The notes under the pieces are model-generated. The model saw nothing but the letters and a program-made list of their open reading frames with translations. It was not told where the DNA came from and searched no databases. From Phycisphaeraceae bacterium (GTDB taxonomy: Bacteria; Planctomycetota; Phycisphaerae; Phycisphaerales; Zrk34), in NCBI GenBank assembly GCA_028282805.1, contig JANQHD010000023.1, positions 1 to 64,000 of the forward strand: DNA of 64,000 nt. Direction: 5' to 3'. Below are positions 1 through 9,600 of the stretch, in pieces. Numbering within the stretch: position 1 is the stretch's first letter; each line of letters starts with the position of its first letter. The translations under genes and the position numbers were made by a program.

Positions 1-3000
1 CAAGGCCATCAGGTTCTGCGGCTGGGCCTCGATCACGACCTCGTAGTACCGGCGAGACTCCTCGTAACGCCCCTGGTCATACATCGCCTTGGCCAGCAGC
101 TGCTGCGTCTGCAACAGGTTGACCGAGCCGGCTTCGAAGCGGGACTCGAAGGCCTTGAGCTTCTCCAGCGCCTTGTCGTACTGGTCGAGGGCCATGTAGC
201 ACTGCACCGCGCTCAGCTCAATGCGGCCGGTGGTGTCTTTTGCGATGAATGGCTCGAGCACGCGCAGCCGTTGCCCGGCGTCCGTCGAGGCGTTCAACTC
301 CACCAGCACGGCGTTGATCTGGTTCACCTGCTGGCCGGCGAGCGACAGGGCCAGCTCAAACGCCTTGAGCGCCTCGGGCGTCTTGCCAGTCGACGCGAGG
401 GCGTTGGCGCGCATGGCCTGCAGGAGCGCCGATTGCGCCAACTCGTCGGGGTAGTTGCGCAGCTCCGTGAGGAACGCGTCGTGCTTGCCGTTGACCATCA
501 ACGCCCGCCCGTAGTGCACAAACCGCGCCACGTTTCGCTGCAGCTCGTAGGCCTTGGCGAAGTCGCGCTCGGCGGCGGCGTTCTCGTTGGTCATCTGGCT
601 CTTGCGGCCGCGTAACTCGTACCACATCGCCTCGTTGGGGAACTGCGTGATCGAATCGTTGAGCACGCGTTCCGCCTCGTTCATGCGGCTGTGCTGCAGG
701 CAGAGCCGGACCAGGCTCACGCGCGCCGGGCGGTAGTTCGGGCGCACGCTGATCAGGCCGCGCAGCTCCCGCAGCGTCGAGTCGATGTCGTCGCGTTTGA
801 GGTGCCACCTGGCCATCAACTCGCGCGCGTCGATCGAGCTCGGGTCGAGCGATCTTGCGCGTTCGAGGTCGTCACGCACCTCGGCCATGACGATGTTGTC
901 CTCGCGGTTGAAGTAGTAACGCGCCCGCTGGATGTACGGCAGGGGGTTCGCCTGCGCCAGGTCCACCGCGCGGTCGAGCGTGCGCTCGAGCTTGGTGCGG
1001 ATCGGGGCCTTGGCGTTCTCGCTCAGGGTCTCGTCCTGCAAACGCTTGTACGCAAACGCCACCTGGAGCAACAACGCGTCCACGTTGTCCGGTTGCTCGG
1101 CGAGCATCCTCTCGACCATCGCGTCGGCGCGGTCGAGCTGGCCCGCGAGGCTGAGCGACCTGGCCAACGAGCTCCGCGCCGCCTGGCGCAGGCTGACGTC
1201 GGCGTCCGGTCCGAGGCCCTTGAGGATCCGCTCGTACTGCGCCGCCGACTCCGCGTAACGCTTCTGCGTGAAGTAGAAACCGGCCAGCTCCTGGCTCGCC
1301 GCCGAACTCGTGTCGCCGGATATCTCGATCGCCTTGCGGTAAGCCGCCTCCGCGCCATCGGGGTCGCCGGTCATCGCCAGGTAACGCCCGTAAGACATCC
1401 AGTGCAACACGTTGGGGTTGTCCGAGTGCGCTGCGAGGAACCGACGAAGCCGTTGGGCGCCTTCCTCGGTCCGGCCTTGAGCGCGCAACACGGTGGCCAT
1501 GCCGATCTCCGCGTTGAACTGGCCCGGGTCATCGTTCAGGATCGACTCGAACAGCTGGCGGGCGGTGTCGATCTGTCCCTGGTTGAGGTACAGCTGGCCC
1601 AGGGCCATGAGGTTCTCGATGTCTTTGGGGGCCACGGCCGCCTGCTTCTGGCGCAGCTTGACCGCGGTGTTCACGTCGCCGTGACGGCCCATGTACGCCA
1701 GGTAGCGGTTGTACAGGACCTTGTTCTGAGGCATGTGGGCCAACGCGCTGCGCAGGTCGAGCAGCGCCTGGTCGTGCCGCTGGAGGCGGTCGTGGATCTC
1801 GTGCAGCTGCAACCACGCGTCCACGTTGTTCGGCCGCATCGACAACGAGAACTGCACCGCCCGCTCGGCGCCCGAGAGGTTGCCCAGCGCCAAACGGGTC
1901 CGGCCGAGCAGCAGCGCCACGCGCGAGTCCTTCGGCAGCTGGTCCTGCACGGCGTCCAACACGCTCTCCGCCTCGGTGTACTTGCCCTGGACGAACAACA
2001 TCTGCCCACGCCACGACTCGCAGCCGGCGTAGTCGATGCCGCGCCCGTCGTGGACCGCCTTGGCCTGGGTGAGCACCTTCTCGGCCTCGGCCCATTGCTT
2101 GTCGTTCAACGCCTGCTCGAATCGCAGCCCGAGCACGCCCGGGTCGTTCGGGTCGAGCTCGATCGCGCGACGCATCGCTTGCTTTGATTTCTCTTCCTGA
2201 CCCAGTTGCTTGTAGTAGTTGTAGAGCTTGAGCTGCCGGCGAACCTCGTCGGCGTCCTGGGCAGTGATCACGTCTTCGCCAAGTTCCAGCAGCGATTCGG
2301 TGTCGGTGACGTTCAGCAACTTCAGGCGCGGCTCGTCGGGGTGCTTGGCCAACGCCTCGGCCAACAGGGCGTCGGCCTTGTCTTCCTGGTCCATCCGGCG
2401 GTGCAGCTGGATCAGCCGCGTCAGCACGTCCAGGTCGTCGGGGTGCTCGGCGTGGCACTTCTCGACCAGCGCCAACGCCTCGGCGTCACGGCCGAGCTTC
2501 AGCAGCAACTGCATCTGGTAGGACACGACCTCTTTGTCGTTCTTGTCGTTCAGCGGCTCGAGTATCTCCAAGGCCTTCTGCGCGGCCTTGTCCTGCTCGC
2601 CGCTGATCTGCCCGGCGATCGTCGTACGGTTGACCACCGCGCGGGCCTTGAGCAGCAGGAGGGGCTTGTCGTTGGGGAAATGCGTCTCGAGCTTCCGGAT
2701 CCGGTCGAGCGCGCTGTCGAACTGGTTGGACTCGATCAGCATCCGGACCAGGTCCAGTTGCAGCTTGTACTGGCCGGCGCGTTGGGGCAGGGAGGCCATG
2801 GCCTTGACCAGGTACTCCCTGGCTGCGCCCGTCTCACCCGCCAGGCGGTGCACGCGGTACAGCAGCAGCTGCGCCTCGCCGCTGACCTCGGTGCTGACCG
2901 ACTTGTCCGCTTTCAGCAGGTGGCTCTTGGCCAGCGCGTACTGCCCGTTATGGACGGCGAACTTGCCGCGCAGCAGTTCGGCGATGGTGGGATCGACCCC

Positions 3001-4278
3001 GGAGCTCTCGGCCAACTCGTCCAGCTTGGCGATCAGTTCTTCGATGACCTTCTTGTGCTCGGCTTTGTCCTGTTCACCTTCGGCCGCCGCCCACTTGAGG
3101 AAGTGCATATCGGCCAACCGGCGCATGGCCGTGGCCCGCAGGCTGATCGCGTGGGTCGCTTCGATGGAGATGGAGATGGGGCGGTCGCGCATGGCCTGGC
3201 CGAACACCTCGATCGCTTTGTCGGGCTGGGCCTGCCGCCAGTAGTTTTCCCCCAGCGCGAGCTGGAGCGAGATCTTTTCGGGGTTTTTTTCGCAGGCGTC
3301 TTTCAACAACGTCGCGCCGCGGTGTAGGCCGGAGAGGGTGGTGGTCCCGTCATCCAGCGTTAGCTGTTCGCGGTCGAGGATGTCGAAGTAGCGCTCGACC
3401 TCGCGCACCACCAAGGGGTCGTTGCTCTTGAGCAGCAGCGACTCGATCGCCGCCAGCTGCTCCATGGCGCCGGCACGCCATTGCTCGTTACCGAGTTCGG
3501 CGCCGGCGCTGATGTCCAAACGGAGCCGGCCGACCCGCGCCTGCACATCGTCCGGGCGCGTTTCGATGTACTGGTCGATCTCGGCGAAGGACTGGTCTTG
3601 GAGCTGGTCGGCGCGTTTGCGGTCGTTCAGCGCCCGGGCCTTCTTCGATTCGTTCAGGCGCCACATCGCGCTGTAGTAAGCCAGGCGGCCGTCATCGGGG
3701 AACAGCCCCATGGCGCGGTCCAGGTCCTCGCGTGCCTGCTTCACGTCGGCTTCGCCGAGGCTCCGCCGGGCCACGCGCTCGGTGCCGGAGATGGCGCGGT
3801 AGAGCGTGGCCTTCGGGTGGTCGGAGACGAAATCGAGCACCTGGTTGGACCGCTTGTACAACGCCTCCCACGTGTTGATGTGGGGGTAGATCTTGACCAG
3901 CTCGAACTGGTAGTCGAGTTGTTTTTCCGAGGCCCAGAGGTTGGCCTCGTCGAGCAACAGCGCGTTGGCGTAACAGTTCTGGATCTTGCCGGTCAGCTCG
4001 CGCGCAGCGGTCATGTTTTTCGGGGGGGTCTGCTCGTAGGTGGCCGCCAGCCGCTTGAGGATCTCGATGCGTTTGACCGGGTCGGTTTCCTTGCCGAAGG
4101 CCTTCTGCAAGTACGCCGCCGCCGGTTCGAACTCGCCGATGGCGAGCTTCGCCTCGGCCTTGGCGATGTACGTCTCGGGGCTGCGCCAGGACTTGGCGAC
4201 CACGTAGCCGGCGATGAGCACCACCAGCAGGATGGCGGCTACCAGAATGGCAAAACGTGTGTTGATCCGACTCGCCAT
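1..4278 (-). CDS. Giant TPR-repeat protein of the exosortase operon (3' end outside window)
   Basis: The reading frame starts at ATG 4278 and stays open to base 1, giving at least 1426 residues with no stop, so the C-terminus lies outside the window. The N-terminus has one membrane anchor (about residues 9-28) without a lipobox. The rest is a long run of TPR-like helical hairpins with typical spacing of A, G, Y and P residues. Family knowledge: large TPR proteins (PrsT-like, PEP-CTERM TPR family) accompany exosortase and exopolysaccharide loci and probably scaffold polysaccharide or protein export. The start overlaps the stop of the EpsI-like gene (TGATG), so translation is probably coupled. 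A precise role cannot be read from sequence. It differs from PrsT lipoproteins in having a transmembrane anchor. Confidence 0.88.
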   Translation of the reverse strand, partial: MASRINTRFAILVAAILLVVLIAGYVVAKSWRSPETYIAKAEAKLAIGEFEPAAAYLQKAFGKETDPVKRIEILKRLAATYEQTPPKNMTAARELTGKIQNCYANALLLDEANLWASEKQLDYQFELVKIYPHINTWEALYKRSNQVLDFVSDHPKATLYRAISGTERVARRSLGEADVKQAREDLDRAMGLFPDDGRLAYYSAMWRLNESKKARALNDRKRADQLQDQSFAEIDQYIETRPDDVQARVGRLRLDISAGAELGNEQWRAGAMEQLAAIESLLLKSNDPLVVREVERYFDILDREQLTLDDGTTTLSGLHRGATLLKDACEKNPEKISLQLALGENYWRQAQPDKAIEVFGQAMRDRPISISIEATHAISLRATAMRRLADMHFLKWAAAEGEQDKAEHKKVIEELIAKLDELAESSGVDPTIAELLRGKFAVHNGQYALAKSHLLKADKSVSTEVSGEAQLLLYRVHRLAGETGAAREYLVKAMASLPQRAGQYKLQLDLVRMLIESNQFDSALDRIRKLETHFPNDKPLLLLKARAVVNRTTIAGQISGEQDKAAQKALEILEPLNDKNDKEVVSYQMQLLLKLGRDAEALALVEKCHAEHPDDLDVLTRLIQLHRRMDQEDKADALLAEALAKHPDEPRLKLLNVTDTESLLELGEDVITAQDADEVRRQLKLYNYYKQLGQEEKSKQAMRRAIELDPNDPGVLGLRFEQALNDKQWAEAEKVLTQAKAVHDGRGIDYAGCESWRGQMLFVQGKYTEAESVLDAVQDQLPKDSRVALLLGRTRLALGNLSGAERAVQFSLSMRPNNVDAWLQLHEIHDRLQRHDQALLDLRSALAHMPQNKVLYNRYLAYMGRHGDVNTAVKLRQKQAAVAPKDIENLMALGQLYLNQGQIDTARQLFESILNDDPGQFNAEIGMATVLRAQGRTEEGAQRLRRFLAAHSDNPNVLHWMSYGRYLAMTGDPDGAEAAYRKAIEISGDTSSAASQELAGFYFTQKRYAESAAQYERILKGLGPDADVSLRQAARSSLARSLSLAGQLDRADAMVERMLAEQPDNVDALLLQVAFAYKRLQDETLSENAKAPIRTKLERTLDRAVDLAQANPLPYIQRARYYFNREDNIVMAEVRDDLERARSLDPSSIDARELMARWHLKRDDIDSTLRELRGLISVRPNYRPARVSLVRLCLQHSRMNEAERVLNDSITQFPNEAMWYELRGRKSQMTNENAAAERDFAKAYELQRNVARFVHYGRALMVNGKHDAFLTELRNYPDELAQSALLQAMRANALASTGKTPEALKAFELALSLAGQQVNQINAVLVELNASTDAGQRLRVLEPFIAKDTTGRIELSAVQCYMALDQYDKALEKLKAFESRFEAGSVNLLQTQQLLAKAMYDQGRYEESRRYYEVVIEAQPQNLMAL

Positions 4279-5189
4279 CAATGGACTCCAGTCGCTTGCT
4301 CAGAGGGTTGGTTGTCGTTGCCCGCCGGCACGGGGTACCGGCCCGCCTTGACCTCCTGCCAGTCGGGCAGGCAGAGCATGATCTCAGGCAGGGCGTACGA
4401 GAGGAACTCGCTGGTCAACCGGTTGGCGACCTCGAGGTCGTTGACCGCGGGGACGAAGACCGTCTCGCCCTTTTCGTTGGTGCCTTGCCGGCCGGGCATG
4501 ACCTCGACCTTGCAATAGTACGCGTAGCGGTCGGTGAAGTTGAACGCCTTGATGCGTACCCCCTCGGGCTTGGCGACCGCGGCGCCGTTGGCGATGAAGA
4601 AGTAGCTCACGCCGTACCTGTGGCTGGGCCGGTTGGCGTCCTCAAACAGCGCGAACGCGGCGTCGATCTGCCGGCCCGGCAGCGTCACGCGTTTCCGCTT
4701 GACCGTGGTGGCGATGACCCGGCCATCGTCGGCGGTGCCGATCCGGTCGCTGGTCAGCTGCATCGTCATCATCTTGCGGTCGGTCCGCTGCGCGCCGCCG
4801 GCGGTCCAGCAGCGGTCGGGCACGTGCGGCACGGTGTCGATCGTGCCCGAGTAATACGGCAGGTGCAGGCGGAACATCGAGCCCGGCTCGTCGGGCGCCT
4901 TGCTGTGGTCGCGGTAGACCCGGGTCAGGTACTGCTTGGTGCCCAGTTCCTCTTCCATGTCGGCGCCGAGCCGGGGCGCATCGTCGCCGTAGCGTTCGTA
5001 GCGGAAACGCCCGTCTTCGAGCATCGGCCCGAAACGGACGGCGAGCTTGTCCATGTTCTGGCGCGGCGGGATCTCTTCCTTGAGCAACACCCACTTGTTG
5101 AAGCTCACCACGGCCTTGAGGCTCACCGCGGACCCCAGCAGCACCAGGCAGGCAACGACGAACGGCGGGGTGGCCAGGCGCTTGATCAT
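4278..5189 (-). CDS. EpsI-like exosortase-associated protein
   Basis: This is a 303-residue protein with one N-terminal membrane segment (about residues 8-28) and a periplasmic domain. The motif HVPDRCW at residues 122-128 matches the conserved H-x-P-x-x-C-W stretch of the EpsI family, which is encoded next to or fused to exosortases. EpsI-type proteins are thought to act with the exosortase in exopolysaccharide production or protein sorting, but their chemistry is unknown. The gene overlaps the exosortase gene by four bases (ATGA) and shares one base with the TPR gene, so the three are one translational unit. Confidence 0.85.
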   Translation of the reverse strand: MIKRLATPPFVVACLVLLGSAVSLKAVVSFNKWVLLKEEIPPRQNMDKLAVRFGPMLEDGRFRYERYGDDAPRLGADMEEELGTKQYLTRVYRDHSKAPDEPGSMFRLHLPYYSGTIDTVPHVPDRCWTAGGAQRTDRKMMTMQLTSDRIGTADDGRVIATTVKRKRVTLPGRQIDAAFALFEDANRPSHRYGVSYFFIANGAAVAKPEGVRIKAFNFTDRYAYYCKVEVMPGRQGTNEKGETVFVPAVNDLEVANRLTSEFLSYALPEIMLCLPDWQEVKAGRYPVPAGNDNQPSEQATGVH

Positions 5190-6184
5190 GCCTCACCCCC
5201 CGACTCGGCCGGCGCCGGCGCTTCTTCTTCGGTGATCACCAGCCGGTTGAGCACCCACCCGATGAGCAGGAACACCCCCGCCGCCGGGATCAGCATGAGC
5301 ATGCCGATGAACACGTGCAGGTCGCCCTGGGTCCACTCTTTCTTGAACGGGTAGAGGAAGCCCATGACGGTCACGCGGCCGATGTTGACCATGACCGCCA
5401 CGGGGATCGTCGACAGCACCATGATCAGCCGCGCCCACCACGGCCGGCGCGCCAGGTACGCCACGGCGAAGCCCAGCGCGATGAAGGTCGTGAGCATCCG
5501 CAACCCGGCGCACGCCTCGGCGACGTTCATCGGCGCGTTGTGGGCGACCTTGCCCTTGTGGAAGATCGTGATCTGGTTGCCGGAGATGTCGGCGTTGATG
5601 TCGAGGAAGCCGCCGCACGAATCGAGGATGATGCCCGCCCAACTCGCGGCGATGTCCTGCAACGGGTTGGCCACGTACTTCCACGCCCCGTCGGAGATGC
5701 GGATGATGAACACGAGGTAGAAGACCGGGAACCACAGCAACCGGGCGACCTGCCAGCCGCCCAGCATCAGCACCAGCCCGCCCAGCGCCAGGATCATCGA
5801 GTAACCCTTGGCCATGTCGTTCTGGATCGGGTAGATGCCCAGCCAGTACCCGCAGATGCCCAGCACCAGCAGCCCCAGGCCCAGCCAGCTGGTTTTGGGC
5901 ACGGCCCGCAACAGCTCTTGCTTGTGCTGGTAGATGAAATAGACGCTGATGGCGGGGATGACCCAGGCGTGGGACCAGTCGTTGTCGGTCCAGGCGTAGC
6001 CGATGCCCTTGAAGCCGTGTTCGAGCGAGAGCTGGAAGCCGTAGGCCTTGTAGAGGCTGGACCAGAACATGGCGATGAACAACGCGCCGAGCACGCCGAT
6101 CTGCACCCACACGTGGGGCTTGATCAGCGGCCCGCTGCCGACAGCGAAACCACCGCTGTCTTTCGACATGCTCACCGTGCTCAT
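5186..6184 (-). CDS. Exosortase, PEP-CTERM sorting transpeptidase
   Basis: A 332-residue polytopic membrane protein with about eight hydrophobic segments. The three residues expected for exosortases are present: Cys225 in AEACAGLR, Arg270 in NIGR and His290 in GDLH. The family is proposed to cleave PEP-CTERM tails in the inner membrane and transfer the protein to a surface acceptor. Likely substrates in this window end near 12171, 13063, 35798, 36775, 38788 and 59080. The ATG at 6184 is preceded by AGAGGA and fits the start. I cannot assign an Xrt subfamily. The gene lies 181 bp after the export lipoprotein gene in the same direction. Confidence 0.93.
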   Translation of the reverse strand: MSTVSMSKDSGGFAVGSGPLIKPHVWVQIGVLGALFIAMFWSSLYKAYGFQLSLEHGFKGIGYAWTDNDWSHAWVIPAISVYFIYQHKQELLRAVPKTSWLGLGLLVLGICGYWLGIYPIQNDMAKGYSMILALGGLVLMLGGWQVARLLWFPVFYLVFIIRISDGAWKYVANPLQDIAASWAGIILDSCGGFLDINADISGNQITIFHKGKVAHNAPMNVAEACAGLRMLTTFIALGFAVAYLARRPWWARLIMVLSTIPVAVMVNIGRVTVMGFLYPFKKEWTQGDLHVFIGMLMLIPAAGVFLLIGWVLNRLVITEEEAPAPAESGGEA

Positions 6185-6365
6185 CCGGTCGGTCCTCTGC
6201 TACACCTGCGCTTTGCCGGTGGCGGGTTGAAGACGGGACCTGTACCCCAGCCTCCTGCTCCGTTATCTCCACCGATACGCTCTCTCATTGCCGGCGGTTC
6301 GCGGGAAAAACGAAGCCGCCCGTTATCCTCTTATTCTCCACCAATCGCTGTTTTTAAGCGTAAAA

Positions 6366-7880
6366 CTAGTTGTTGTTGTTATTGACCGGGCCAAACACGT
6401 CGGGGCCGAAGTTCCTGTCCAGCAGGAACCCGAAGCCGTAGGACATCCTAAAGCCGTTGCGGATCACCGCGAGGAAGGTCGCCGCCGGGTTGGTGCCGAT
6501 ATTGACCAGATCGTCGGGTTTCATGTAGATATCCGGCTGCACGCCTTCGAAGATTGCGCGGCCGTTCAGGCGGATGGTAGCCTCGGTGTTCTTGTCGATC
6601 CTGCGGACCAGGTCCACGCGCTCGGGGATCGCCAGGGGGCCGAACCCGCCGGCGGAGAAGATCAGCTGCTTGAGCGTCAGGCGGTTCTCACCCGGCAGGG
6701 CGTAGGTGCCCGGGCGGGCGATCTCGCCGCCGATGAACACGTTGCCGGTCGTCGGGCTGGGGATGCGGATGATGTCGCCGGGCCGGATGACGATGTTCCA
6801 CTTCGCGTCACCTTCCATCAGGGCCTTGGCGTCGATCTCGATGATGCGCTGGGTGACCAGCTGCTCGGCGGGGGGCAGGCCGTCCTCGTCGAGCGAGGGC
6901 TGCGCGGTGGTCGCGTCGTCGGGCGTCGGGGTGGTGCTGGTGACCTGAACCCACTTGCCGTTGATGTTAACCCAGCGACCGCTGCCGGTCTTGGTCGGCT
7001 CGAGCGCCTCTTCGAGCGTCGGGGATGCGGCGGGCTCGCCGGCGTCGGTCGCCCCTGCGCCGTCGACGGGCGCCTCGGCGTTGCCCTCGAGGCCTTCGAT
7101 GATATCCTCGATCTCGCTGCCGATGTCACCACCGGCGTCGGTGCCGGGGGCGCCCGTGCCTTCGGGGATCAGCGGCGGGGCGATCTCGCCGGGCTTGACC
7201 TCCTGCTCGTAGGCGTAGCCCTTCTCCACGATGTCGTTGAGCGGCACGTGGCGGATGACGTAGATCTTCTCGGTGTCGCCGGGGAAACCGCGCGACAACG
7301 CGATCGCGTCGATCAGGCGGAAGTTGCTCTTCAGCAGGTTGTACGTGCCCACCCCGCCGGCGGCGCCGATGACGTTGAACGTCTTCTGCCGCGCCTCGTT
7401 GACCAGCACCGTGACCGTCGGGTCGCGCAGGATGTTGGGGTGGAGGATGTTGATGATCTGCTGCTCGAGCTTCTTGGTCGTCAGGCCCGCGGCCTTGATC
7501 TGGCCGACCACCGGAAGGCGGATGAAGCCCAGCTCGTCGATCCGCCGCACGAGCTGCGACTCGGCGTTGGGCTGGATCAACTCGAAGACCGTCACGACCA
7601 CCTGGTCGCCGGGGCCCAGCACGTACTCGGCCACTTCGGGGATCAGGTCGCGCGACGTCGGCTCGCTGAGGCCTACGATCGGCGTGTCGGCGCGCTCGAT
7701 CACGTCCAGCCGCTCGAGGATCGGCATCGTGACCGGCGTGTGCTCGGCGCGGATCGGCTTCGACGGGTCCAGCCAGTTATCCACTTCGCACCCGGTCAGA
7801 CCCACCCACGTCAGCGTCAGGCCGATGACCAACCACCACCCCGATCGCTGCGAAGACCCGTTGCGTTGAGCTAAGGCCAT
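6366..7880 (-). CDS. Polysaccharide export lipoprotein (Wza/SLBB family)
   Basis: I place the start at ATG 7880 because AGGGAG precedes it at good spacing and it gives a normal lipoprotein signal with lipobox GLTGC (Cys31). A GTG farther upstream at 7952 is also open. Domains in order are a polysaccharide export domain beginning near YVLGPGDQV, a first SLBB domain, a long acidic Ala/Pro/Gly/Asp-rich linker, and a second SLBB domain (VFIGGEIARPGTY). Wza-type proteins form the outer-membrane channel for exopolysaccharide. As the first gene before the exosortase, it couples polymer export with PEP-CTERM sorting. The long low-complexity linker between the SLBB domains is unusual, and the C-terminus is a run of Asn. 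Confidence 0.9.
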   Translation of the reverse strand: MALAQRNGSSQRSGWWLVIGLTLTWVGLTGCEVDNWLDPSKPIRAEHTPVTMPILERLDVIERADTPIVGLSEPTSRDLIPEVAEYVLGPGDQVVVTVFELIQPNAESQLVRRIDELGFIRLPVVGQIKAAGLTTKKLEQQIINILHPNILRDPTVTVLVNEARQKTFNVIGAAGGVGTYNLLKSNFRLIDAIALSRGFPGDTEKIYVIRHVPLNDIVEKGYAYEQEVKPGEIAPPLIPEGTGAPGTDAGGDIGSEIEDIIEGLEGNAEAPVDGAGATDAGEPAASPTLEEALEPTKTGSGRWVNINGKWVQVTSTTPTPDDATTAQPSLDEDGLPPAEQLVTQRIIEIDAKALMEGDAKWNIVIRPGDIIRIPSPTTGNVFIGGEIARPGTYALPGENRLTLKQLIFSAGGFGPLAIPERVDLVRRIDKNTEATIRLNGRAIFEGVQPDIYMKPDDLVNIGTNPAATFLAVIRNGFRMSYGFGFLLDRNFGPDVFGPVNNNNN

Positions 7881-8201
7881 CTGTACCTGCTCCCTTGTAA
7901 GGCTGTCCGGTTCGACGCCGAACAGACCGGTGCTTGACGTTGTTCTCAGCACCCCTGCTCTCTACACCTGATCACGCCGGATCAGGCCGAGCCTTCGGAG
8001 TGCTCAACCCCTGTTCCGACAGGACGTTTTAGACTAACAGGGCCCCATAAACCGGGCAAATACCCCGCCGCGGTCCGCGTCTCGTCGAAACCGTGCTTAC
8101 TGAGCATCGGACAGTTCGTACGATCGCGTTAACGGACGTGTGCGACGATTTTCCCGCTCCCGTTATCGGCCCTGTGAGGACCGAAATACCCTGCCCCCAA
8201 G

Positions 8202-8228
8202 CCGGACCGCAGCGAAGCGCAGGTCCGG
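8202..8228. repeat. REP-like GC palindrome downstream of GNAT gene
   Basis: The arms CCGGACC (8202-8208) and GGTCCGG (8222-8228) enclose a loop containing GCAGCGAAGCGC. A related palindrome with the same AGCGAAG/CTTCGCT core lies at 11055-11082. It sits just past the stop of the minus-strand GNAT gene. The rest of the gap 7881-8240 shows no gene. It should hold the promoter of the polysaccharide operon; TTGCCC, 17 bases, TAGTCT on the minus strand near 8030-8065 is only a weak candidate. Confidence 0.6.
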
Positions 8229-8240
8229 ATCACCGTTGGA

Positions 8241-8810
8241 TCACCTCGACAGGTCATTGGGGGGATCGACCGAAGCGTACCGACACATCCCAGGCCCCAA
8301 GCCGAGCGCGACCGCCTCCGCTTTGGTCTCGACCTCGTCCACCAAACGCAACCCCGCCCGCTCGGCTGCCCGTCGGGAGGCGGTATTATCCGCCTCGATC
8401 AACACCCACAAAGGCGAAACACCGAAACGGTGCGCCAAGCCAACAATGAGGCGGATGGCCCGGCTCGCATAACCCTGACGACGATGCGCTTCGTCCACGG
8501 CGTAGCCGGTGTGACCGACGGCGTCGATCAACGCCGGGTCGTTGGTGTCACGCAGGTGAATCCGCCCCACACGCACCCCGTTATCGCACCGATGGATCGC
8601 AAACCGGTACTCGAACGCGCCCGCCAAAAACCGCTCTTCAGCGGGTCGGCTGGCGGCGTCATCGGGTCCCAGCACGCGGATCGAGCGGAGTTCGATCACA
8701 CCATCGGTCAACTCTTCCGGCGGTGGCAGCTGACGTGGGGCGACGGGCTCTGGCAACTGGATTCCATTCGGTAAATGCGAGCAATGGTGATACAGACACG
8801 ACGCCTGCAC
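8241..8810 (-). CDS. GNAT family N-acetyltransferase
   Basis: The protein is 189 residues from a GTG at 8810. It carries the GNAT acetyl-CoA binding region: VDEAHRRQGYASRAI corresponds to the pyrophosphate-binding loop (R-x-x-G-x-A pattern). EADNTASRRAAERAGL follows as the usual N-x-x-S-x-x-x-x-x-x-x-G motif. This subgroup resembles RimJ/RimL-type enzymes that modify protein N-termini or small amines; the substrate is unknown. The first 45 residues are not conserved-looking, so the true start may lie further in, but no ATG is available there. Confidence 0.8.
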   Translation of the reverse strand: MQASCLYHHCSHLPNGIQLPEPVAPRQLPPPEELTDGVIELRSIRVLGPDDAASRPAEERFLAGAFEYRFAIHRCDNGVRVGRIHLRDTNDPALIDAVGHTGYAVDEAHRRQGYASRAIRLIVGLAHRFGVSPLWVLIEADNTASRRAAERAGLRLVDEVETKAEAVALGLGPGMCRYASVDPPNDLSR

Positions 8811-8819
8811 CGACGGGTT

Positions 8820-8936
8820 TTACACCGCGTAGTGCGGGTAATTCGAGCTTGTGAATACTGCGACGGCTTTGTCGATCATGCCCCTGAATAAGCGGCTCAT
8901 GACCCTCGGCAGAAACTTGTACGCCCGTGCTTCCAT
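8820..8936 (-). pseudogene. Possible C-terminal gene fragment (38 codons)
   Basis: A short minus-strand frame from ATG 8936 to a TAA at 8820 encodes a peptide with protein-like composition (FLPRVMSRLFRGMIDKAV). It resembles the amphipathic terminal helix of SRPBCC-type proteins. The frame is open upstream for about a dozen more codons with no start or domain. It is either a decayed gene remnant or a chance frame. The rest of 8811-9027 shows only promoter-like sequence for the ACT gene. Confidence 0.2.
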
Positions 8937-9027
8937 GGCCAGCGTCAGCTCGGCTTGAGCCGGGCTTGGGCGGCTGTTTTAGAATCGGGCATTGCTTTAA
9001 GTGGGCCTTTTAGGCCACAATGGGGCG

Positions 9028-9534
9028 ATGCCCATCGAAGAACTGACCACGCACGGCTTCCTCCCCCCGTGTACCACCCAGTTCAGCGTCTTCCTCGACA
9101 ACCGCGTCGGCAAGCTCCTGGAGCTGCTGGAGGTGTTCGAGGGCCAGGCCCTGACGTTGGCGGGGTTGAGCGTGTTGGACACGACCGACCACGCGGTGGT
9201 GCGGATCATCACGTCCAACGCCGCGCTGGCCCGTCGGTTGCTGCAGAGGCACAACCTGCCGTATTCCGAGGTCGACGTGATCGTGGCGGAGCTGCCGGAG
9301 CTTTCGACGTTCACGCGCATGTGCATCGCGCTGTTCTCCGCGGAGATCAGCGTCAACTACACCTACCCCCTGCTGGTCCAACCGCGCGGCCACGCGGCGG
9401 TGGCCATCCACGTCGACGACCGCACGCTCGCCGGGCAAATCCTGCGGCGGAAAATGTTTACGCTGCTGGAAGAAAACGACCTCGGCGACAACGCCACCGG
9501 CTCCGACCCGCTCGACGAGAACCCCGGCTACTAA
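9028..9534 (+). CDS. Tandem ACT-domain protein
   Basis: The 168-residue protein has two ACT-like halves. The first begins at FSVFLDNRVGKLLELLEVF, a typical ligand-binding beta-alpha-beta entry with the conserved Asn/Gly turn, and the second begins near YTYPLLVQPRG. ACT domains bind amino acids and regulate metabolism; no catalytic domain is attached. The ATG at 9028 is chosen over an upstream GTG because a CACAAT hexamer lies exactly six bases before it, which fits a leaderless transcript. A second ACT protein with similar architecture occurs at 41298. The ligand and partner are unknown. Confidence 0.8.
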   Translation: MPIEELTTHGFLPPCTTQFSVFLDNRVGKLLELLEVFEGQALTLAGLSVLDTTDHAVVRIITSNAALARRLLQRHNLPYSEVDVIVAELPELSTFTRMCIALFSAEISVNYTYPLLVQPRGHAAVAIHVDDRTLAGQILRRKMFTLLEENDLGDNATGSDPLDENPGY

Positions 9535-9600
9535 CCCCCCAAGCCCGGCTCTGAGGTCCGCCGAAGACCGGTATCCCAAAATCGCCATCTCACAATCTCT

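Noticed and set aside
691-4518. Long plus-strand frames rich in Val, Leu, Arg and Gly over the left end
   Set aside because: They are antisense shadows of the minus-strand TPR gene in GC-rich DNA. The minus frame has the TPR pattern, a membrane anchor and coupled starts; the plus frames have low-complexity composition.
7881-7952. Upstream GTG start at 7952 for the polysaccharide export lipoprotein
   Set aside because: It would place 24 residues before the lipoprotein signal. ATG 7880 has AGGGAG at good distance.
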